Below are positions 34,011 to 44,340 of a stretch of 64,000 bases of DNA, one piece after another. Under the pieces are notes generated by a model. The model was given only the letters and a program-made list of their open reading frames with translations. It searched no databases and was not told the DNA's origin. The first letter of the stretch is position 1. Each line of letters opens with the position of its first letter. The stretch comes from Datura wrightii (lineage: Eukaryota > Streptophyta > Magnoliopsida > Solanales > Solanaceae): positions 93,459,501-93,523,500 of the forward strand of contig JASDFA010000001.1 of NCBI GenBank assembly GCA_035772735.1, written 5' to 3'. A program made the translations under genes and the position numbers.

Positions 34011-35528
34011 CGGCCCAGGAAGTTCCTTTTCCCTATCTTTTGATATGATTATTTGTGCATTGTGGATAATGCACTATTTCTGTGCAGGGTAAAGGAAAGA
34101 TTATTGTTTGTTATTTAATTACTATATTTGTGGTTGGCCGAAGCATAGTTTCATTCTCCATAGTAGTAGCTCTATGATTTGTTAGGTCTTAGTTTGTAAT
34201 AGCTAGCATGTTGCTGATGACTTGTGATGCCTAGGAATGTTGGATACTCTATTTGTCATTAGTAGTTGAGATTGTTAGTTTTAGTTTAATTTCTTCTAGT
34301 TTGTGTTGTTGGCCAAGGGTGAGTATGCTCATTGAGCTTTGTTTGATTTTTTTTTTTTTGAAATTGGCATATCTCACCCAACCTTCATTTTTTCTTATGG
34401 CCTCGTTTCTTTTCCAAAGGGGAGTCCTTTGAACCGGGTAAACTTTTAATTTTTTATGAGTTTTTGTACACATAGAGTAGTGACCCTTCCCTATGATAGA
34501 TGGATGACGATCGTCTTAAGGGAATTTTTGTCACGGGTTTTTATTTTTTATTTTTTAGGGTTGAGTCATAGATCATTCACTTGTATTCTTGTTGACATTC
34601 TGCTTAGTTGCTATGCTAGAGTTAGTAAAGTGGTCATCTTGAATGCATAAGTAAGAAATCCATGAGAGACACTCATATCTCTTTAATTTGACTCAAAATG
34701 ATTCTTAGGGCTTAATAATGAAAAATGTCATTCAATATGATTGTGTGAGTGTGTAGCTGTTGAAAGCCGACTAGATTCTTTTTGCCATGAGACATGAGCT
34801 AAATTGTCTTGTATGTAAGTATTGTAACATTTACAACTTGCCTTAGTGTGGATAGGATAGCCAGTTGGTAGGGAGTTAGGATATGATTAAGACATTTCTT
34901 TGAAAAAGCCAAGATTATCCAATGTTTGTTTTACCTTCCTACACATTCTCTCTAGTTAACCACCTTCGAGCCATAAGCCTTATTCTTTCTTAGCCACAAA
35001 AGTAGCTTAATCGATTTCTTTGTGAGACCTCAGACTTGTTGATCCAAAGTAGTCTTAGGCACTTTGAGACTTGAAAGTAAAGGTCCTCTGAAGTATAATG
35101 TTAAGGGAAGAAAAGAAAATTTATGGTAAGAGAAGAAAAATTGGAAAAAAGAGGTGCACATAGAATTGTGTTATTTACTTACTACTAGGAAAATGAAAGA
35201 TAGAGCTTAAGTCCAAAATTCTTATTGATTCTATAAGAAAAGACTAGTAGTCAAGTAATGAAAAAAGGGGCATGAGAAGAAAAGAAAGAAAAAGGGTGAG
35301 TTAGTGAAGGGTGGACAAGCGAGAAAAATATGGTGGACTTGAAAAGTGAAAGATGTCTTAAAAGTGATTAGGGTGGAAGTCACTATAAAAGAAATATCAT
35401 TCCTAACCATTCCTTAGACAACATTACAACCAAAAAAAACCTTGTGATCTAAATCTCTTAAAAGAGCCAAGTAGTCAAAATGTACATGAAGGGAAAGCTT
35501 ATGGTATGTGACATATGTGCATTACATC
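34011..35528 (+). other. 3' non-coding region of A4
   Basis: No coding signal. It has a block GATGGATGACGATCGTCTT at 34499-34517 that is shared with N1 and A5, and weak similarity to the A1 3' region further on (compare GGGAAAGCTTATGG at about 35490 with 775). It is truncated at 35528 by C3. Confidence 0.65.
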
Positions 35529-37228
35529 TGTAATACCCCGGGAAGGCCTAAGAATAGACCTGGGAGTGGAATTTGAGAATTACAGAAAATTGGCAAAATA
35601 TCACAGGGCGGGCGACAAAACAACTTGGGGTTGGATACCATGAGTCATCAGAAGCAGTCGTGGTATGGGGGTTCAAGGAAGCAGTGGTGACAACGGACGG
35701 TGTAACGACTCGTTGTCAGGAACAACGAGTCATTGTACCGGTCATAGGAAGGGCTAAACTTAGGCTGATGAGGAACCCACGGGGAATCCCATGATTTGTG
35801 GTGAGATGTAATGGCCCATTATTTCTAGTCATTACTTGTTGATTGAGAATTCTAGTACATACAACGGATTGAGACTATGACTCACTGGAAGCCACCACGA
35901 GTAGTGGTGATGCTTATTGTAAGGGAAGTTCAGATTAGTCAAGGAGTTGATGACGGTCGGTCCAATGACCCACTAATTGAAGCAATGAATTATCCTGACT
36001 AGTCGTGGGAAGAACCTGAGGTTTGTCGTGAGGCAGTGGACCCAATGACACGATATCACGAGTCGTGGTATCATGAAACGACCTGTTGGATCGGTCATTG
36101 GTCTGTCCAGAGTAGTTTTCAAGGGAAATTTCATTAAGGGAAATTTCAGCTTTCCCATGCTTTGATACCTAATACTACGTCGTTTTGTGTTTTTCTGAGT
36201 GGGATAAGATGGATTAATTCCCTAATGCATACCCATTCCTATGCAAGAGCTTTTTGAGAGGTTTTAAGGAGATTCAAGGTCTTCTTCTCGAAGTTTCCAT
36301 CAATTCCTTTGTGGGTATTCAAGAAACAATGAAATCAGTCCCTTTCAAGGTATGTAAGGTCCTCAATGGGTAAATTCTTCCACACCCATGCTCCTACTCT
36401 ATGATTTTACTTATAATTTATCAAAACACTCATTGGGTTTTGTATTTGATTTATATAAAATCTAATGATTTAATTTTGGGTTTTGTGATTTTGAAATATT
36501 ATCATAATCTATGGTTTTTGATCATCTTTTTAGATTTAAATTGATTATAATATTATTGATTTGATCTCTAAGCAATTAAGCTCAATTATGAATGCCCCAT
36601 GATTAATCGATTTATGATCTATTATCCTATCGATGTTATTTATGAGCCCATCATGAATTATGATTTAAATTATGAATTCATTATGTTACCCATTATGATT
36701 TTATGAAATTCAAGCTATATGCATGATCTACGTATGCATGAATCTTATTAATCATGAATTATGTTTTTGGCCGACTCACAGGGCTCATGTCATGGCTAGT
36801 TCACATATGTTCAAGCATGTTTACGATTATCATGATTTAACAAGCCCCTAAACTCATGAGTGTATTATTATGAGCACTATATATGTTTTGGGAGTAGTAT
36901 CGAACACCGATTAGGTTCGGGGCTCAAGTCAAGCCCCGGATCTCATGAACTATATGCCATCGTAGGTATGTCGGGACCCTTTCATGTTAGTCCCTGGACC
37001 AAATGGCCCTTTTCATGGTGATATCACACTTTCATGATTCTACCCTTGGCAAGGTACGAACACCCTCCTGACTAGGGTTACATGTCAGGCTTCATGTGTG
37101 CTCATATGGGGTATGTCGGTTAAGAGAATCTCCCACTGTTCCTCATGATTTATGCATGTTACGATTATGTATATTGACTCAAGTTATGTTAATTAAAGCT
37201 CTTTTATTACGACTATGACTATGTTATG

Positions 37229-38614
37229 TGATCACGGACAAAAATATATGCCCGAGATACTCTTTATTACTTAAATTAGTCTTGTTTATCTAAGTTATCG
37301 TATACATTTTCATGTAATTTTAGATAAAATAAAGATATGTGCTAACCAACATGATTAGCCTTTGTTTTGTAGGTTTTGATGATGTTTGAGTAACTAATCC
37401 ATGAGTTGGTGAAGTAGAAGCTTGGAAACGGAATTAACACGCGAACGTCAGCAAGGAAGAGGCACAAAACAGCCCACCTGCGCGTTGACAACGTGCCACG
37501 GTAGGTGGACTCCGCGACCATGGGGCTGCAACGCGCTGCCCAGGCAGCGTGACACGTTGCCAACGCGGCAAGGTGCTGCCTGGGCCGATTTCGGGTGATT
37601 TTCCAGAGAGCCTCCGCGTCCGTAGCGTGTCACGGAGGCCGTGCTCCGCGATGCACTCCGTGACACGTTGCTTGTTAATCCGGGAAAGATTCCTACTAAT
37701 ATAAATTTCACACTTAGGTTTATTTTTCATAGGGAAGACTTGGTAGAGCTAGGACGTGGGTTAGCAGCAGTTGAGGGACGAAAAAGCTAAGGGTTTTTCT
37801 CTCTTTCTTTCTTCTTTCAATCAATTGTACGTATGATTTACACTCATTTGAGGATGATCAATCCACAAATGAGTGGCTAATTCTCTTCCTTGCTAAGGTT
37901 TTGAACATGTGTATTAAATTTTGATTGTGAATTATATGGTTTTTCATCTTCTTCTTTAATGTTGTTCTATTAATTCTTGTTCTTTACTGCATTAGTGTGT
38001 GGCCAACATTAATGTACATCTAAAAAGTCCAATTTCACTCGAGAGAGCAAGAAATTGGAAAGTTGTGAATTAATAGGGTATTGTTCTTAACTTGATTTGG
38101 GAAAATTGGGTTTTGATGTGCTTTCCTGATAGAAATATACTTGAAAGCCGTATTAGTCAATTTAGGAACCGGAATTGTATTGCTAGGTCATAAATTGCAT
38201 TTGATCACAGAAATGTAGACGAATGGTTTATGATTCTAAAGTGAGATTAAATACGAGAGTTTTAATCTCTAGGCTAATGTTCTTGGCTAGCAACATGAAG
38301 AGAAGAATAACCGAATTATGATCACTATCGAATTCATTACTTGTTCTTAACCTTGGCAGGCTCTTATCCATAGTTTCAATTCAAGTAAATATTTGTTAAT
38401 AGTTTTAGTATATAGTTTATAAACAAAATTATTTAACTTTTGGTTACATTGTTGTCAACATAATTAGAAGTAAACTAGAATATAGTATACTTAAGCAATT
38501 TTACTTATCCAGAGTCTCCTTGGATCGATACTTGGCTTACTTAGCCACTTTATTACTTGTTTGACCACGTGCACTTGCGTGTCGGTTTTTAACACATACC
38601 GAACCAGCCGGACA
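37229..38614 (+). repeat. 5' LTR of N1 (1386 bp)
   Basis: It begins TGATCACGGACA and ends CCAGCCGGACA. It carries the 42-bp dyad at 37626-37667, a TATA-like TATAAATT at about 37700, and the 35-bp dyad at 37841-37875. The terminal hairpin arm reads CGGACA here against CGGGCA in the 3' LTR. Confidence 0.93.
37626..37667 (+). promoter_or_regulatory. 42-bp dyad upstream of the N1 start site
   Basis: Perfect 12-bp arms CGTGTCACGGAG / CTCCGTGACACG flank 18 nt. The copy in the 3' LTR is at 42085-42126. The preceding 130 bp holds further GC-rich words (ACGTTGCCAACGCGGC). Confidence 0.7.
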
Positions 38615-38620
38615 AGTTTT

Positions 38621-38638
38621 TGGCGCCGTTGCCGGGGA
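38621..38638 (+). other. Primer-binding site of N1 (tRNA-Asp)
   Basis: TGGCGCCGTTGCCGGGGA, six bases after the LTR, is fully complementary to the 3' 18 nt of plant tRNA-Asp(GTC) including CCA, as I know that tRNA. It is the intact form of the degenerate PBSs in A4 and A6. Confidence 0.88.
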
Positions 38639-38782
38639 GGCTAGGCGATTTGTGAAATTGTGTTAAGTGTAAATTTACTGTATTTTTGTTTTATTTTCTT
38701 AAGTGTTGACAACTTGATCTTAGTATTTGTTTTAATTCTTTGTTCATTTTAATTTTTCTCTCTTTCGGATACCCTCATTGAC

Positions 38783-39721
38783 ATGACATCTTGGAATATA
38801 AATGGTGGATACGCATATTTCGGCGAATCTTGCATGAATTGTGGAGGACCCCACTTGTGGCAAAACTGTAACACGTGCAATATATGTGGGTGTCAATATG
38901 GCCATTGGGGTGATTGTCCAAAGGCATATTTCCCTCCCCCAAGCCCCTACTATGATCATTCTGTTGTTTTTGCTGAATATAGGCATGTTGAAAATGAGGA
39001 CTTGGGACGCCAAGTTCAAATAGAGGACATGATGGAACAACTCCTGGAGCAATCAGAAGCAATGAAGGAGTCGGTGGCAGAATTGATAATTCAGCAAAAG
39101 GAGAATGCAGAGGCTGTAAGCAAGATGAGCGTCAAACTCACAGAGATGTGTGCTGAGGCTGAAGCTTGTGATAATTTGCAGGTGACAGTTTTAGCCGATA
39201 TTCAAGAGGAACTACAAGAGGAATACAAGGGTGAATTTTTGGATGAAGCTCAACAATTAGAATCTCTTGAGTGTCTTCGTGATCGGCTCATACCTATAGA
39301 AATTCCATTCATGGAAGAAGAAAAAGAATATCTCCCATTTGACCTTAATGGAGAAATAGATGTCGATGTTGAAAAGGTGTACACAAGTAAGGAAGTCAAG
39401 CACAAAGCAATTTCAGAGTTGAGATTGATTGGACCACACTCGAAGCATTTTTCGACATTAAGTTTGGTTGACAACACAGAAATAGAGTCTTCCAAGATTA
39501 TAGAGAAATGTCTAGAGGAGGACCAAGCCCCGTATATTCTAAAATTTGCTAACTCGAAGCAACGAAATGACTTCACTTACTCAAGGGCCAGTAGGTTCAA
39601 AAGAAAACATCTACTGCTTGGTCCTTACAATTTTTCACCACCACCCCTAGAGCATAAGAGGAAATTAGAAAAGAAATTAGGGGTGAAATTCATATCCTCA
39701 AGGTGGAGGAAAAAGTGGTGA
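38783..39721 (+). CDS. N1 ORF: 312-residue zinc-knuckle, coiled-coil, basic-tail protein
   Basis: This is the only intact ORF of N1; ATG 38783, 145 bp after the PBS, and no internal stop. Residues 17-29 fit CX2CX3HX4C and 32-45 fit CX2CX5HX3C, two adjacent nucleocapsid-like knuckles at the very N-terminus. A Tyr/Pro-rich linker follows. Residues about 75-160 are Glu/Gln/Leu-rich and likely coiled coil; about 165-255 is acidic; 258-312 is strongly basic, ending SSRWRKKW. I do not recognise the family. It could bind RNA and bridge to a helper Gag, which would fit a parasite element, but that is inference. No capsid core or DxG protease motif is visible. An alternative is a highly diverged gag remnant. 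Confidence 0.72.
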   Translation: MTSWNINGGYAYFGESCMNCGGPHLWQNCNTCNICGCQYGHWGDCPKAYFPPPSPYYDHSVVFAEYRHVENEDLGRQVQIEDMMEQLLEQSEAMKESVAELIIQQKENAEAVSKMSVKLTEMCAEAEACDNLQVTVLADIQEELQEEYKGEFLDEAQQLESLECLRDRLIPIEIPFMEEEKEYLPFDLNGEIDVDVEKVYTSKEVKHKAISELRLIGPHSKHFSTLSLVDNTEIESSKIIEKCLEEDQAPYILKFANSKQRNDFTYSRASRFKRKHLLLGPYNFSPPPLEHKRKLEKKLGVKFISSRWRKKW

Positions 39722-41687
39722 AACTTGGTACGTCGTGCCACGACGTAAAATTCGGCGCTGCTTGGGAGGCAACCCAAGGGTACCACAGGTACCATTTTAA
39801 TTTCTTGCAATTGAGTTAATTTTTGTTTATTTTCATCTTGGGTTGTTTTGGTGGAAAGTTAAGCGCAGATGGAGGGGAAGTCTGAGTACCCGCGGAGGAG
39901 GAAGCGAACAAGCATGGAAGAGAAAAAGTGTGGGGTTGAACACCCACTTGTGCAAAGTCGAAGAAAAGCATGCTGTTAGCTAAGCCTAAAGGCCTCAGGG
40001 AGTATTTCTCACCCTTTGTAAATTTTAATTTGATGCTATGAGGACATAGCATGATTTAAGTGTGGGGTGAGGGAAATTTCAAAATTTTCTGTGCTTAACG
40101 ATTTTGGTGAATGTAATGCTTGTGCAAAAGTTTGTGAGAAATTTGAAAAATTTGAAAATTTTTTGTGAATTAAGCATGACTTCATCACCCGTTGGTTTTT
40201 CTTTTCGGTTCTTTTTCGACGGGGGGTCTTTGAACCGAAGAATAAAAAAAAAAAATTTCTTTTTCTTTGTCTGTATATAATGTTTTTTTAGTCATAGTTA
40301 GTGATTGTTTCCGACGATGGATGGATGACGACCGTCTTGAGGAAAATTAGTCGATAGATTTTGGGTTTTTGAAACCATAACTAATTGGGGCTTGATGTTC
40401 TTTTTATGTGCTATACATGGTTGTAAGATGCAAGTATGTTCAGCATGAAGCATGCAAGTGTATAACTTTGTTTGAGACACTTAGGCTCATGAATTTGACT
40501 CAATATGTTTGAAGCTTAATTCCGAATTCTTGTGATTAGCTGAGTAAGAGTCTACTGATTGTGTCTTGATTTGAGCATGTGCCATGAGTGTAAGGTTTTT
40601 GAGTATTCTATGCTATTGTGGAATGTCTAGAACTTGCCTGGTGTGTATATAAAACGAAATGAAGGATGTGAATTGTAGGAGATGATTTAGGCATTTCTTT
40701 GAATGAACCTAATCCTCATTATACCTACCTTGAAAAATTAATCCTAGTTAACCCCATTGAGCCTTGAGCCTATTCTTTGACAGCTGCAACATAAGCTTAA
40801 TCCTTTTTCTTTCATTAGCCTTGAAATTGAACCAAAACTCCGAAGCGCTTAAAGGAAGAATCCGAAAGGGTAAAGGAGTGAGAAGAATGGAAAAGAAGGA
40901 AAAATAGCAAGTTGTAAATAGTTTAGAAAAGGAAAAAGGTGCATTTGTGTGAAAATGGTTGGTTATTAGTAGGGAGTAAGAAAAGGAATGAATGAAACAT
41001 ATTGCTTAAGTACTCCTTACTAATAAGCTAAAAGTGTCGAAAGAAATGGGGGAACAAAAGAGGAAAAAGAAAACTAAAAGGAGAAAAAAGGTGAAGTGAG
41101 GGAAGGGAAGTTTGTAATGAAGGCGTGATGTATTAAAAGCGCTTAGGAAAGATAGTCACTATTACTGATCATAATAGTACCTACCCGCACCTGAGTTACA
41201 TTACAACCTAAAAAGTCCTACTTGATCTTACATTCACACATCCTTATATTAGTGGAATAAAACACTAAGGGCAAGCTTATGGGTCATTACATAATGCATG
41301 TGAATTCTTTGTGAGAGTGAGCGTAATTCTATTCATGTACCCACACATGTTGTGATAAAAAAATTGTTTTTGCGTGTGATTGGGTAACTCTCTTTCCGTG
41401 AGGGGCACATGTTGAAAGAAGGATATATTTCATGTGGGATTTCTTAATCAGATGATTTGCATGAGTTTGCTAAAATTGAGAGTCGATTCTTGAGGATAAG
41501 AAGTCTTAACATAGTTGTACTTTATTTCAATGATCAAATCAGGCATGCTATATTTTTAGCTTGTATCTTACGTAATTATTATAGCCGTAACCTGAATTAT
41601 CTTGCTAAATTAGTTATGTAGGAGTCTCCATTTGCATGATATGTAAAAGGTTGTTCGAGGACGAACAAGGCTTTAAGTGTGGGGTTG
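39722..41687 (+). other. 3' non-coding region of N1
   Basis: Just after the ORF stop are CGTCGTG-C-CACGACG (39731-39745, perfect dyad) and the 18-bp AGGCAA hairpin (39761-39778). An internal purine-tract copy is at 40055-40068. The shared block around GATGACGACCGTCTT lies at 40317-40338. From about 40500 on it parallels A1 bases 1-1194. Hairpin TTGTTC/GAACAA (41651-41668) and PPT TTTAAGTGTGGGGT (41672-41685) end the region. Confidence 0.8.
40055..40068 (+). other. Internal copy of the polypurine tract in N1
   Basis: TTTAAGTGTGGGGT is identical over 14 bases to the 3' PPT at 41672-41685 and lies 1617 bp upstream of it. It could act as a second plus-strand primer. Confidence 0.6.
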
Positions 41688-43073
41688 TGATCACGGGCAA
41701 AAATATATGCCCGAGATACTCTTTATTACTTAAATTAGTCTTGTTTATCTAAGTTATCGTATACATTTTCATGTAATTTTAGATAAAATAAAGATATGTG
41801 CTAACCAACATGATTAGCCTTTGTTTTGTAGGTTTTGATGATGTTTGAGTAACTAATCCATGAGTTGGTGAAGTAGAAGCTTGGAAACGGAATTAACACG
41901 CGAACGTCAGCAAGGAAGAGGCACAAAACAGCCCACCTGCGCGTTGGCAACGTGCCACGGCAGGTGGACTCCGCGACCATGGGGCTGCAACGCGCTGCCC
42001 AGGCAGTGTGACACGTTGCCAACGCGGCAAGGTGCTGCCTGGGCCGATTTCGGGTGATTTTCCAGAGAGCCTCCGCGTCCGTAGCGTGTCACGGAGGCCG
42101 TGCTCCGCGATGCACTCCGTGACACGTTGCTTGTTAATCCGGGAAAGATTCCTACTAACATAAATAGCACACTTAGGTTTATTTTTCATAGGGAAGACTT
42201 GGTAGAGCTAGGATGTGGGTTAGCAGCAGTTGAGGGACGAAAAAGCTAAGGGTTTTTCTCTCTTTCTTTCTTCTTTCAATCAATTGTACGTATGATTTAC
42301 ACTCATTTGAGGATGATCAATCCACAAATGAGTGGCTAATTCTCTTCCTTGCTAAGGTTTTGAACATGTGTATTAAATTTTGATTGTGAATTATATGGTT
42401 TTTCATCTTCTTCTTTAATGTTGTTCTATTAATTCTTGTTCTTTACTGCATTAGTGTGTGGCCAACATTAATGTACATCTAAAAAGTCCAATTTCACTCG
42501 AGAGAGCAAGAAATTGGAAAGTTGTGAATTAATATGGTATTGTTCTTAACTTGATTTGGGAAAATTGGGTTTTGATGTGCTTTCCTGATAGAAATATACT
42601 TGAAAGCCGTATTAGTCAATTTAGGAACCGGAATTGTATTGCTAGGTCATAAATTGCATTTGATCACAGAAATGTAGACGAATGGTTTATGATTCTAAAG
42701 TGAGATTAAATACGAGAGTTTTAATCTCTAGGCTAATGTTCTTGGCTAGCAACATGAAGAGAAGAATAACCGAATTATGATCACTATCGAATTCATTACT
42801 TGTTCTTAACCTTGGCAGGCTCTTATCCATAGTTTCAATTCAAGTAAATATTTGTTAATAGTTTTAGTATATAGTTTATAAACAAAATTATTTAACTTTT
42901 GGTTACATTGTTGTCAACATAATTAGAAGTAAACTAGAATATAGTATACTTAAGCAATTTTACTTATCCAGAGTCTCCTTGGATCGATAATTGGCTTACT
43001 TAGCCACTTTATTACTTGTTTTACCACGTGCACTTGCGTGTCGGTTTTTAACACATACCGAACCAGCCGGACA
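41688..43073 (+). repeat. 3' LTR of N1 (1386 bp)
   Basis: Same length as the 5' LTR. Terminal hairpin CGGGCA / TGCCCG (41694-41713) with an 8-nt loop. The TATA-like site reads ACATAAATAG, against AATATAAATT in the 5' copy. Confidence 0.93.
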
Positions 43074-43658
43074 TTATGCTACGAACATTTTGAAAACCTT
43101 AAGCGGTATATGGGGTTATGATGATTTACAATATGAGCATGTTGTCCTACTCTTATGATTTCTTATGGATTTTTATACATGTTTTAAATGTCCATTTTAC
43201 TTGCCTTGCATACTCGGTACATTTCACTTACTGACCGCATACTTTCTTTGCTGTATCGTTTCATGATACAGGTCCCGGTTCTCAGGCTCATCCCCACCAA
43301 TAGCTAGTCTTAGACTTTCTCTCAGCATAATTGGCGAGTCCTCATGTTCTGAGGGCTACATGATCACACTCTATGTCATTTCTTTTAGTTTCTGGATGCC
43401 GGATTAGTTAGGTAGTTATCCCATCAATCTGTTTGTCATGTTTAGAGGCTTATCAGACTAAGAGTTGTATATTGCCGTATTGTATAAGTATCGTACTTAT
43501 CTTCCCCTTATGTTATGATATGATTACATTCCCTATGTTAAGTGTTCCGCTCATGTGACTGAATAGATGTATGCTCATGCCATGGGTTGACTTGAGGTCC
43601 CTCGGGGCTCCTTGTCCCGTGTCTATGATCTGAGTGTACGTTTGGGTTGTGACAAACT

Positions 43659-43670
43659 TGGTATTAGAGC
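43659..43670 (+). other. Primer-binding site of C3 (tRNA-iMet type)
   Basis: TGGTATTAGAGC follows the LTR end; one mismatch to TGGTATCAGAGC. Confidence 0.85.
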
Positions 43671-43850
43671 CATAGGTTGAAGTGTCCTAGGAAATCTAAA
43701 ATCCGCATTGTGTAGAGTTTTTTTCATGTGTATGAAACGCACCACACTAATGAAGATGAAGCTACTAGATGTTAGGAAATGTTCCCTTCTTTTATGGTCT
43801 ATGACGTGCGATGAACTTCCTTTGCTCTTCTAATTCATGTTTTCAAAATC

Positions 43851-44340
43851 ATGCCTCCACATCGAGTGAATATCAGGAGGAATGGAAATGGTAACGATCA
43901 TGAGGGTGCCCATGATGGTGAGCATCAGCCTGCTCGAGCCGTTCATGAGGAGCATACCCCAGAGCCAGCCGCCCCTGCCGAGTTTAGGGCGACAATTTAG
44001 ATGCTGGCACAGGCTATGACACCTCAAGTCAAGAATCAGATCGTGGCACATTATCCGCAAAATGGGAATGCGACAGCTGCTAGGGTGAGCGACTTTTTGA
44101 GGATGATCCCTCTGGAGTTCACAAGGTAGAAGGTAGACGAGGACCCCCATGAGTTTATTGAGGAAATTCTCAAGATCACCCAGGTTATGGGGGTGAATAG
44201 TGGGGAATGTTTTGATTTGACCTCCTATCAGCTCAAGGGGGGTAGCACATATATGGTTCAAGCAATGGAAAGGTGCTATGAAAGTGGGTGCAGGCCCAAT
44301 AGATTGGGATGAGTTCCACACAGCGTTCATGGATATGTTC
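43851..44340 (+). pseudogene. gag: C3 gag, 5' part
   Basis: The ATG at 43851 opens MPPHRVNIRRNGNGNDHEG. A TAG interrupts ATI-MLAQAM where Gln is expected, and another lies before KVDEDPHEFIEEIL. The capsid segment FIEEILKITQVMGVN is clear. The frame is cut after the EFHTAFMDMF segment by C4 at 44341; C1 has EFHVAFLDRLFPRE at this point. Confidence 0.85.

Larger units (their letters stand above)
27592..35528 (+). mobile_element. A4: Athila-type element lacking RT, RNase H and integrase
   Basis: The order is 5' LTR, tRNA-Asp-like PBS, gag, protease, post-pol hairpin, ORF2 with its own leader, and 3' region. No RT, RNase H or integrase signal is present between protease (to about 31460) and the hairpin (31552). 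The 3' LTR is missing because C3 was inserted at 35529, about 400 bp before where it should begin. The LTR differs strongly from A1/A3/A5/A6, so this is a separate family, inserted into A2. Confidence 0.85.
37229..43073 (+). mobile_element. N1: complete non-autonomous LTR retrotransposon (5845 bp)
   Basis: TTATG flanks it on both sides (37224-37228 and 43074-43078). The two LTRs are each 1386 bp (37229-38614 and 41688-43073), with only about eleven differences by eye. It has a perfect tRNA-Asp PBS, a polypurine tract and one intact ORF. It has no recognisable capsid core, protease, RT, RNase H or integrase, so it must be moved by another element's proteins. PBS, PPT and 3' region match the Athila-type elements here, making an Athila-lineage helper likely (inference). 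Confidence 0.93.
35529..43654 (+). repeat. 5' LTR of C3, interrupted by N1
   Basis: It starts TGTAATACCCCGGG and ends GGTTGTGACA. The two parts are 35529-37228 and 43079-43654. A cluster of ACGACTCGTTGT / ACAACGAGTC palindromic words lies at 35638-36085, including one 10-bp perfect inverted pair around CAGGA near 35706-35730. Confidence 0.85.
35529..44340 (+). mobile_element. C3: chromovirus fragment (5' LTR and start of gag)
   Basis: LTR 35529-43654 (about 2.28 kb once N1 and its 5-bp duplication are removed), PBS 43659-43670, gag from 43851. It is cut at 44340 by C4. The LTR resembles C1 and C2 in layout. Confidence 0.85.

Noticed and set aside
37342..37730. ORFs of 73-98 codons in the N1 LTRs
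   Set aside because: Present in both LTRs only because LTRs are identical. They cover dyads, and related LTRs do not keep them.
38783..39721. N1 ORF as a captured host gene
   Set aside because: No intron trace or recognisable host domain, and zinc knuckles at the N-terminus suit a gag-like origin better. A genome search would settle it.
43659..43670. tRNA-like fragments at PBS sites as tRNA genes
   Set aside because: Only 12-18 nt complementary to tRNA 3' ends; no cloverleaf is present.
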